Of a stretch of 64,000 bases of DNA, positions 1 through 8,675 are shown piece after piece (positions within the stretch are counted from its first letter, which is position 1; every line of letters starts with the position of its first letter). Both the position numbers and the translations under genes were made by a program. Source of the stretch: Dipylidium caninum (lineage: Eukaryota; Platyhelminthes; Cestoda; Cyclophyllidea; Dipylidiidae); contig QEYB01001642.1 of the NCBI GenBank assembly GCA_017562135.1, positions 434,001 to 498,000 on the forward strand. The letters run 5' to 3'. The notes under the pieces are model-generated. The model had not been told where the DNA came from. It ran no database searches and was given only the letters and a program-made list of their open reading frames with translations.

Positions 1-2
1 TC

Positions 3-1486
3 ATTCACGACTTAGACAGTATTGTCGGGCCATGGGTTATAGGCAATGACTACCGTAAAACCAAGGATGTGCCGATAGAGGATCTGTGCTGTGCTGATCT
101 GGTTGGCGAAAATATCGCACTTTCAGCGAATATGCGGCGAATGATCTTGTTGTTCCACTCTCCAGTGTATTCTTGGTTGATGTGCTATCAAACCACAAAC
201 AGTGCACTCAGAGCATAAAAGAGCACTTAGACATCAAACCACAAATAGTTTACGTTTTGCGTAAGGAAAAGGAAAGACGAGACCGGTTAAAGGCACAATG
301 CAACCATCTGGAAAATGAGCTTAATATTTTAAAGAATTATTATTCGACAGCTTGTAATCAGTTGCAGAGACTAGCGGTCACCCGGCCTGATTGTGTGTGT
401 TCTGTGGTTCCAAACGCAGAATCCCCAAAAGAGAACCAGGACATTTCAGTCAACGCTGATGATATGGTGGGGGCTGAGTGTGAAAGGAAAAAGCTAATCA
501 AAGATAAGGAGAATCTGAGTGTTCGAGTAAGAGAAATTGAGAGCGCCCTGAGGGAAGAGGAAACACAATTGGCCCTGATCATGAAACGCCTGCAGAGTGT
601 GACTGGAACCGTCCATGCTTTTGTCCGGCTACTTCAAAATAAACCTGAAATTTGTCGCATTGACTTGATTTCTAACAATAAGCTTTTGGTCGACCAGAAA
701 GACTGTTTCATTCTCGATGGCGTGTATAAAGCAGAGACCAGCAATAGTGATTTATTTGATGCCTTCAGCGAGTATGTTGCTAATTGCATAACCGATGGTC
801 CCGTAACGACAGTCACCCTGGGACAAAGCGCAGAAGAATTGCTTTTCTCGCCTACAGAGGGTTTAGCTCTGCTCGAGGTCAATTATCTAATTTGTTGCTT
901 CAAATCCTTATTTGAAGCAGATTTCTACCTCTACGCATTTGCGATTGCGTGCACCAACGCCTACATGGTAAATTTGGTCGCTGAACATCCCGCGGCAGGT
1001 TCCATTCGCTGTGACCACGCTGACCCGGATTTTATGGCAACAGAGACGGCTTGTGTGCGTATTGAGAGTGGCGACGAATTTGTTAAGTTTCTGCATTGGT
1101 TGAAAAAACACAAGGGGAGACGGAAAGAGGCTCAAGTTGGTGTCTTCCTGCGAGTGGTGGGAGAGGTCAGAAGGCAAGAGGTTAAGGTCTATGCCACCTG
1201 GCTGTGTTTTTATTCCCTCTTTTCCCCAGTTGAAAGAGACGCCATGGCCGATGTGTTCCATGCCCTTCAGAAAAGGGCCAGGCTAAAGTTGGCCGAAACT
1301 CCGTTCACACGAATGCTTATGAAGTCATTGGTTGGAAGGAGTAGAACCATAATTGTCTTAAATGCCGACTTTGGTCACGGGCAAATGAGGCAAACGCTTG
1401 AGAACCTAACTTTTGCCAATGACGCGGTGAAAGCCACCACCGAATCTGCCGACCAGCTAGCCACCAAGTCGGGTGCGCGTCTTTAG
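3..1486 (+). CDS. Kinesin-14-like protein with degenerate motor domain (5' partial)
   Basis: I join an exon at 3-85 to one at 127-1486 across a 41 bp intron (GTGCTG...CTTTCAG), because the phases match; the intron is inferred, and an overlapping frame stays open to about 218. A charged coiled coil is encoded at about 236-600, followed by a motor-homology domain to about 1440, the kinesin-14 order of stalk then C-terminal motor. Recognisable landmarks are TVHAFVRLL (beta 1), the final helix TPFTRMLMKSLVGRSRTI and the closing TLENLTFANDAVKA, which match the LTRLLQDSLGG and TLxxLRFAxRA blocks of kinesins. The P-loop GQTGSGKT is replaced by GQSAEELL (818-841), and neither switch I (NxxSSRSH) nor switch II (DLAGSE) is present. 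It therefore cannot bind ATP in the normal way and probably works as a non-catalytic partner or microtubule binder, as yeast Vik1 and Cik1 do. The 5' end lies outside the window. The family call is fairly secure; the role is inferred. Confidence 0.7.
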
Positions 1487-1508
1487 TTCTTCTCTTTCTC
1501 TCCCTTCC

Positions 1509-1526
1509 TCTCTCTCTCTCTCTCTC
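1509..1526. repeat. (CT)n microsatellite
   Basis: A short CT dinucleotide run sits in the presumed 3' UTR of the kinesin-like gene, just after its stop codon. Confidence 0.9.
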
Positions 1527-1575
1527 GACATGCACCGTTCCCGACACTATTTGACTGCAGGACTCCGTGTCTCCT

Positions 1576-1581
1576 AATAAA
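1576..1581 (+). terminator. Poly(A) signal AATAAA of the kinesin-like gene
   Basis: A canonical AATAAA lies 90 bases after the stop codon of the kinesin-like gene, giving a short 3' UTR. Confidence 0.6.
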
Positions 1582-1659
1582 ACGCCACATTGGGCGGCAG
1601 TACCTTGCTCAACCTGTTCACTTCTGAAGCGGAGTCTTGCAGCAAGACATGCTCTAGTT

Positions 1660-1665
1660 TTTATT
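1660..1665 (-). terminator. Poly(A) signal AATAAA of the coiled-coil gene
   Basis: AATAAA on the minus strand lies about 195 bases after the stop codon of the coiled-coil gene. Together with the plus-strand signal at 1576 it marks a tail-to-tail pair whose transcripts would nearly abut. Confidence 0.5.
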
Positions 1666-1858
1666 TGGCGCGCGCTTTTGCATAGACAAAGTCATCGTTG
1701 TCCCAGGCTATGGTAGGACCCGGTGGAGACCACGAGCAGCCCAGCTAAAACGCACATGGCAAAGGTAAATAACCGACAAAAAAAGTAAGGAAGAGAACAG
1801 TGGCACTTTGAGCTGATTTTAAGAAAGATATACTAAATCGGGACGATAGACAGTCATA

Positions 1859-2737
1859 TCATTTTGCACCTATTCCACTCGCTCGAAAGGGGCGTCTTGT
1901 TTCACCCGTCTCCAAGTAGCCACAGAATCGGGCAGTCTTCGAAAATATCTGCAAGGACTCGTCCACCCTGTGCAACATGTTGCAAAATTCGTGCGTGTTT
2001 GCGATGTGCTGATGAACCTTGACTAGTAGAATCTGGGTGTTATAAACACTCTCCTCCGCTTTCCTCATGACTCCTCTCTGCTCCGCCGTGTTCCTGCTCA
2101 GCAGCGTGTCCGTGTTTATTAGATCGTCAACAGTTTGCTTGATTAGAACTTTACTCCTTGACAGCTCATCATCAAGTTTCTCCATTAGGTGGTGCACCGA
2201 GAGGAGTTTGGGTAGCGATTTGGCAACCTTTGTGGAAGAAGTGTTCATTTCATTGAGCGAACCGCATGAATCCTGGCTAGTTACACTTCTATAATCTGCC
2301 CAGTTATTTGCATTCCACTGATGTTTAAACAGTCGCATGATCGGTGGCTCTGGAAGAGGACGAAGAATGACGTTTTGTTTGTTTGCGATGGACACATCGA
2401 TTGAACGGCGTACAGACTGGGCGGACCGTGAGTTTTGAGTTGAGCGAGGAAAGGGTTTGGCCGCTCCGGACGGCAGAGCCCTTGGTGCCAACTTTAATTT
2501 GGGCAGTGAATCTGTATACACTTTGCGACGATAAAGGCAGGAAGTGGCGTAAGCACTCTCCTTTGTGCTGGTACCGGTGGACCTGCGCTTAATCTGATGA
2601 CCACTTGGCTTGTAGACCCACAAATCTGTGGTACCCAGTCCACTCACTTTTGTCTGGTGGGTGTGCGGATGTGTCCGCGCCCCGCGAATTGGCCTGAGAT
2701 TGCGCAAGCCCACTTCATGGCTGAAGTTATTGCCCAT
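1859..2737 (-). CDS. Uncharacterised coiled-coil protein with myristoylation-type N-terminus
   Basis: An uninterrupted 292-codon frame starts with MGNNFS, which fits the N-myristoylation consensus (Gly at position 2, Ser at position 6), so the protein may be membrane-anchored. Residues 30-155 are basic, rich in Ser, Pro and Arg, and look disordered. Residues about 160-270 are heptad-like and charged, including the stretch LMEKLDDELSRSKVL, and predict a coiled coil. I recognise no named family. A GTGAGT inside codons about 31-32 could be a splice donor, but the frame reads through it and stays open, so I keep a single exon. It is convergent with the kinesin-like gene and has its own poly(A) signal. 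The long frame, balanced composition and poly(A) signal support a real gene; the function is unknown. Confidence 0.6.
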   Translation of the reverse strand: MGNNFSHEVGLRNLRPIRGARTHPHTHQTKVSGLGTTDLWVYKPSGHQIKRRSTGTSTKESAYATSCLYRRKVYTDSLPKLKLAPRALPSGAAKPFPRSTQNSRSAQSVRRSIDVSIANKQNVILRPLPEPPIMRLFKHQWNANNWADYRSVTSQDSCGSLNEMNTSSTKVAKSLPKLLSVHHLMEKLDDELSRSKVLIKQTVDDLINTDTLLSRNTAEQRGVMRKAEESVYNTQILLVKVHQHIANTHEFCNMLHRVDESLQIFSKTARFCGYLETGETRRPFRASGIGAK

Positions 2738-4269
2738 GCGGACTCCTCACCGGTCGACGTTTGACCTCCTGAATCTCGCCGGAGCAGACTTCGCGCGGTC
2801 AAAACGCGCCACAATCGATTGGGCGTTTTAAACGCCGCCCGCGCCCCAGTAAGGCGGCTCTTGTGGGTGGGAAGCATTTGCGTCTTCCCCGTTCGCCCTA
2901 ACCGTTCACAGGATGGAATTTGACAACGCCGCGATCGCATCTAATCTGGGCACACGCTCCGTTAAATGACAAAAGCTCATGCAACTGGACTGTGAATGTT
3001 TTCGATCACCGTTTTCAGGGTAATGTTGGCCGCTGAGATGACGGCGTTTTGGCACGCTAGTTCCTTTCGCTAGTAGTGCTTACGCAAAAGTTCCGGTTGA
3101 AATGACGCCTTTGTCAACGACGCTAAGAATTTCCGCCTCGCGTAAAACATGTGGAAGGAAATAGCTCAAGAATGATATAGTTCTCACGGGAACGCGAATC
3201 ATCAACTTTTCTTTTTCAAAATTTCGCTCCATAGGAATTATTAAAAGCGCAATTGTGGAGTATGCTAACAGTACACTCGCGTCTCACGTGGATGAATTTC
3301 AGCCGTCAAGACGTGGCGCCCAGAGGCAAGAAAGTGCTCTATTTGTGCCCAACCGAGTGTTTTTATTCTTCTGTTCATTATAACCTGCGATATTCCATGG
3401 TGGACGATCACCATCCTTCCCTACGTGTGTTTCAGAGTTTATGGTGGGAAAAGATTGCCACTTGGTGAGCCGATTCCCCACCGTTGTGGTGCGCACACGA
3501 GTGCTGTTTGCCCGCTTGACTGTTCACTCAGCACAGGCGTCACTCGCTTTGAGGTTACGATGACTCTTTCCCCACAGATGAGGGAGTAGCCGGAGCGTTC
3601 TTTGGGTTCAGAAGGGAGTCGCTCCTAAAATATGGTCTCCCGAAGAATTTGCTGTCGTATTTTGGTGGAATTTTCATATTTTTTTCCAAGGGGCACCTCG
3701 TTTACATCATACTTAGTTAAAATTGCAGTTTAGAGTTGAGGAGTGGTTCATGACCATGTACTCCTTTCGTTCTGTCTAAAAAGATTGCCTTTCTTCAATG
3801 TGAGCCCTCTTTTATACGATCGGCCAAGGCGTACGTGAGACATCGGACTGCTGGGCGGGAAGGGACTTGCGTCGTCGAGTGGCAGTTAGCACTTGTGCCT
3901 CATGCCTACCTGTCACAGATAATTACTTCCGTTTGACAGGTTAAACGCGCAACACCACACCAATTAGCAGCAGACAACTGCCAGTCTCTAGCTTGTGTGG
4001 TCCGGTCGGCTCACCGGACTGACATCAAATGGGGGAAGGGACATAGTATCCGCCCGCCTTCCCACCGCCTTGCGAGCCGCTGGTGAAAATGCAAGTAGTC
4101 GGTGAGACGACTTCAGGTCGGCCACTATCCGGCAAGTTCTCTCCATTTGTATGACAGCAATTTTCCACACATAACACATGTTAATTTGGCGCGTGCTCAG
4201 TTCTCTCTTCTTCGCTGAATGTTCACATACTGATGCAGTAAAATAACTAAAACAAAGTTGATTCACGTT
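2738..4269. other. Intergenic, no supported gene
   Basis: Only short unrelated reading frames are seen on both strands. This interval would hold the promoter of the coiled-coil gene, next to 2737. A 134-codon minus frame at 3988-4392 overlaps the mariner remnant in antisense and resembles nothing. Confidence 0.5.
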
Positions 4270-5110
4270 AGTCTTAGATGTGATGAAACGATAGCGTGTT
4301 GTCCATGGCTCCTGGTGGAGTTCATTTACGCCACCGAATTTTATGCCAACTTCAAGAAGCAAGGTGAGGGTCCACTTTTTAATGGGACACACGGAAGATG
4401 ATTTGAAAAACTCGAAACAGGTGATTTTGACCTTCCCGAAAAGCTACGTTTTGGACGACCGTCTTGGATCGACAACAATGTTCTTAAGAGCAAAATCCTT
4501 TCCGACGGCATTGGAGATCGCAGAAAGGCTCCAGTCAGCTCAGCAAACCGTTTCGGACCCATATGCAGCATATGATAATGATGTGGAAATGCTCAAGATT
4601 GGTGCCACATTAAACTTAGGCGGGTTTGGACGAATGAGTCGTCATCTGCGCATCTCGGCTTGCCCGGAACAAAATCGAGCCTTTCTTGAATCGGATGATG
4701 TCTGCAGATGAAAAGTGGACTATCTTCGACATTTAGGTGAAGAAAACATCGCCCTTCCACTTCTAGAGCAAATTTGTCCCTTCAATAAGAGAAGGTTGTG
4801 TTTGTGGTAGGAAATTCGAGGACCCCAATACATTATGAGCTGTTAAACCCTAACGAAAAGCTCATTTCGAAGAAGTGTGGTCAGCAACTGGAAGAATTAA
4901 AAAAGGCAGTCGAAAGGAAGGAGGCCGGAGATGTTGAAGGGGAAGGAAGAAGGGCATCCGGCATTATAATGGTGGCAGGACACACGCTGCGTTGGTAGCT
5001 CGTCAAAAAAGTGTAGAACGAGGCTGATGAATTCTCTCCCCTCTAACAATCACTTTTTTGTCCTCATACAATTTTTTGAGGGCAAAAAATTCAAACAATG
5101 AATTATACAT
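4270..5110 (+). mobile_element. Decayed mariner (Tc1/mariner) transposase remnant
   Basis: Several mariner landmarks occur in order on the plus strand but in different frames with stops between them. TGDFDLPEKLRFGRPS (from about 4417) matches the helix-turn-helix and linker block that ends in GRPS. SADEKWTIFD (from 4702) matches the TGDEKW block with the first catalytic Asp. ELLNPNEKLISKKCGQQLEELK (from about 4837) matches the ELLPPGxTINxxxYCxQL block. GHTLRW followed by ARQKSVERG matches the HDNARPH and LATRQKL blocks, and NNHFFVLIQFFEGKKF matches SDYHLFxxLQxFLxGKKF. The second Asp block is eroded and the third Asp reads Asn, so the enzyme is dead. I could not define the terminal inverted repeats, and both ends are approximate. 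Confidence 0.75.
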
Positions 5111-8100
5111 CAAACAAGCAAAGCAATTAATGTGCCGAGACCTCGAGTCGGTTGACAAAACGCAACTGAATTCTTGGGATTCGCAAGAAACATGAAGCGG
5201 CCGTGAACCGGCACGACGACGGCTGGACGGGCTTCAGAGCAGCCAGTTCGGAAAATAGAGACGGCTGCTCAGGAAGCAGGCGCCACGTCGGGCAACATTA
5301 TTGTGCGAGGTGACCGAATTGGCAATCGGGGCGATGCCGAGAAAGTAGACGTAAAAGTCTCAGCTCGAGCGTCGTACTAGCTCCTCTCCCAAGGCGATGC
5401 CGTTGCTTCCACTTTTATTATGTAAGAGGTGATACCACTAGGGTGTCTTTCCATCATACGGAATTGTACATTCTAAATTCTTAGATGAAAAGCTGAAATA
5501 AATGGTCACTTGCACATTCAGAAGGAAAAGGAATGAAAACGGCCCAAGACCACGGAAAGAGGCTCCAGCCAAAGAGAGGGAGTCAGCTTTACCAGCCGGC
5601 CGTACGCCGCCGTGTGACGACACATCATTTTGCGAAACTTATTTTATTTTAAGGGGCTGCCAAAAATTTGTCCCTAGCCGAAATCTACAATAGTCAAATG
5701 CATTTTCCCATTTTGTTCCCTTAAAATTGTTACAAGGTGTTTGGGCGAAGTGATGACTTGTGACAGAGATGGAGAGGGGACGAATAATCTCCCCAACGAC
5801 GAGAGCAACTCTTTCTCGCTCTCGGGTGCACTAATCGGGATTGTACTCTGCCGCGTCACAGCCCCCCTGCATGTCTTTTAGGCCGGAAAAAGGCGTAGGC
5901 CACTGCTTCAGATGTTGAGTTAACGATGTGACCAAAATATTCACGAATTGTATTGCAAATGACCCAACTACGGTGTCACAAAGACAACATCTACCTAATT
6001 ACCTAATCTGCAGCGTCGCACGCACAAACACACACAGACGTGTGCGTTCGCACGCCCCAGAGAGCTTGGAGGATGACGTTTGTCATCCTCACGCAGGTTA
6101 TTTGGTCGTGGCATTTGGTTCGTGCAAAGGTGATCGTCTCCCAGACTAATTAGAACAAGTTGCCATTTTCTCTACCCCTTTCAAGGAGCGTAAAATGTAT
6201 TTTTTGTCCACGATGGATGGAGTAGTCCAGTTTGAAGCGCTAGTAGACGCCACTACTGCATTGGGAGGGCGCAGCAGTGCGGACAGTGCGAACGTAGGCG
6301 TTGGCGGCTATGCAACGTCCTCCACCAAATGATCTCCCCGGTCGTCTGCTGTGGCGAATGTGGCGGCAGAATTGGAACTCTTCCACTAATCTCTGGGATA
6401 TTTGTGTGGACATGAAGAATGGCCGGCAGCTCATCAAGAAAACCCTCAGCTAGTCGAAGTTAAACATAAAGGAAGTTAGAATTGGGTGAGGAGAGGTTTT
6501 ACTGAATACACTTAAAAGAATCCCTTAATTGGTTGCCGGATGCCATAAGCCTGCAATTTGGCAGCATGGGAAGGAGGCGGATGACGGGGAACCTCTGAAA
6601 GAGTCTCTCTCAAAAGCCATGGAAAGGACTAAATTAAATCAATCACACGTCTTGAACATAGGGCTGCGCTTCTTTTACAGAGGAAATAGCTGGAAACGCA
6701 ACCCACCCTTGCCGGGAGTGGTCACAATGTGTTTAATGTCAAAGCAGGAGGGTCGAAGCTCTCAAATGGCAAAACAGATCGTCGTAGAATACTGCCAAAT
6801 ACAGGCCAACAATGCGACCCTTAATGTACTGCTTGACAATTCATCGAGGAGGGGGCTCTCACTCTGCCCAAACGGTCTGCCGAATACTGCATAAACATGT
6901 GTCCGAGCCTGACTGGCACGGGGCTTGGGGGCGAATGATGGAGAGGAGGGGTTGAGGGGTTGGGCCTCCGGAATGTCCCCTAATTACCCTCACCCGGCGC
7001 TAATCAGACCAGCCACTAATTGTATAAATAATCGCCCTCACCTCGCAGTCCGTTGCTGCGGCGGCAGTTGTCTTTCGGTGACATTTTGTGTAAATATCGC
7101 CGAAATTCAAATTTACCGCGACTTGGGGACACTTTGTTTATCTTGGAGGCACCAAGTTGTCGCAATTAAGTGGAACGACATTGTCTTAAACGTACGACGC
7201 TGCTGCTGATTAAGCTGAATTTGTGGCAGTGTCTCCTAAACGAGAGTCTTTCCAACGGCCAAGCGAAAGCTTGCTTCTTGCCTTTAGTTGTCTTTGATTT
7301 GAGCCCGGCCATTTTGGCGTCTGCATGATTCGATAGAGTACGTGTAAGATAAAAATGAGTCTCATTACCTGGCTTTCACGCATCAAATTCGTTCAAATTT
7401 AGGGCCACTAAGTCAAATGTGGGGACGTTATGCCATGATGCCGGGAGAACCGAATGACGCCATTTCCGTGCCAGTGTTCGAGTTCCAGTGGCGAGACATC
7501 CTGACGGAACTCCTGGCGACCGTCGTCCACGAACTCCTGGCGACCGTCGTCCACGACCAATGATGCTGTCCCGTTTCGCATTGACTTCGGCTTTCACTTC
7601 CGCGTCCGCTCATCACAGATGAGTTGAAGGGTGCTCGCAACAGGCTGAACAACGGTAAAGGGTAGACGGCAGACCTGGTAGCTTCGCAGATGCTGAGCGA
7701 TGAAGTAGGTCTCACATTTATAATGCTGCGATTGTGCTCCATCATGGACTCCCAAATGGAGTCGATGTTGCGAAAGTAGCGCAATAAATTCAAACGCTCT
7801 GACATGGAATCAGTGTGGTTTTTGTGGTCGTCTCGCCCTCTTTTCATCAGTTTCTTCTCAAGCACTTGCCATCGACTACAGACTGCCGACTGACTGTGAA
7901 GACGTTAATTTGCTCAAGGCAAAGTCAGACGGATCGACGGTGGAACAGCAAAATCGCTCAGCTTGGCACACGAATAAAAGTTTTGTTGTCACCTCCTGCG
8001 CCCATGTCTATGAGGAAGAAAAATGGTCATCGACGAATGAGAGATGACGTAAAATCTGAGGATTTCGACTTTGTCCTTCAACTGGAAGAAGGTGAACCTT

Positions 8101-8330
8101 CTACCCGTTTGAGCAGGAATCCCGTAATGCTAAAACCACTTACTGCCACAACAGCGGCTTCGCTATTTAGCGCATCAGCCACGCGGGGCGATACTAGTTG
8201 TGCTCGAGACCAGCGTGGGGATTGCGGAGTTAAGTGGTAGCATTGTGTTGAATGATAAAAATTTCGCCCCAGGCGCATCTGGGCCAGGCAGATCGAGGCA
8301 GAGTAATGCACTGACCCTCAATTACCCCCG
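5111..8330. other. Non-coding interval with AT-box clusters
   Basis: I find no exon with good splice sites or a recognisable domain. The stretch at about 6970-7040 has several TAATTA-, CTAATC- and ATAAAT-like words close together, which resembles the homeodomain-site-rich conserved elements found around developmental genes. A 121-codon frame at 6529-6894 has no recognisable features. The interval precedes the promoter-like block upstream of the ZFHX gene. Confidence 0.4.
7507..7554. repeat. 24-bp tandem duplication, two exact copies
   Basis: The unit beginning GAACTCCTGGCGACC and ending GTCCAC is repeated twice, head to tail, without mismatch. It keeps the reading frame (24 = 3 x 8), but no convincing gene contains it. 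Confidence 0.9.
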
Positions 8331-8379
8331 ATGAGCATGGAAAGCGATGCTCTTGCCCGAAGTCGGGCAGGCAGGCGGG

Positions 8380-8675
8380 AAGGGCGTGCGGGAATCAGTG
8401 ACGTGACACAAGTCTTCTGCAGTGCCTGCTGCCGAGAGGTTGGGTGCGCATGCGCTTCGCGCGCTGATTGGAGGAGCGGGAGAGCTGCCACGCGCTCCTT
8501 CCTTCCTCCCTCTCGCCCACTTCCCGTCGGTCCCTTTGCGCCGAGCGCAAACGCACTTAACCGAAACTACGTGCGCGCGCCGACTGCCGGAAGAAGCGCC
8601 TCTTTTGGACGGATGTACTTGAGCAGTCTACCCTACTCGTCTGCCCTTTTCCTTTAGCAGATCGCTAATTTTCAG
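8380..8675 (+). promoter_or_regulatory. CpG-rich promoter-like block with NRF1 palindrome and first-exon donor
   Basis: GCGCATGCGC at 8446-8455 is the perfect palindromic core of an NRF1 site. It is followed within 12 bases by an inverted CCAAT box (ATTGG, 8467-8471) in a CpG-dense stretch, the usual make-up of a TATA-less animal promoter. About 200 bases downstream TTTTCAG|GTAAGT (GT at 8676) is a very strong plus-strand splice donor with no protein frame worth calling before it, as expected of a non-coding first exon. The nearest downstream plus-strand gene is ZFHX, 3.8 kb away. Linking it to that gene is inference. Confidence 0.45.

Noticed and set aside
4343..4711. 122-codon frame as an independent gene
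   Set aside because: Its reading frame is only partly the transposase frame; the mariner motifs occur in neighbouring frames, so it is a by-product of the decayed element.
8331..8657. Arg/Ala-rich plus-strand frames over the CpG-rich block
   Set aside because: Composition-driven; the region is better explained as a promoter and non-coding first exon.
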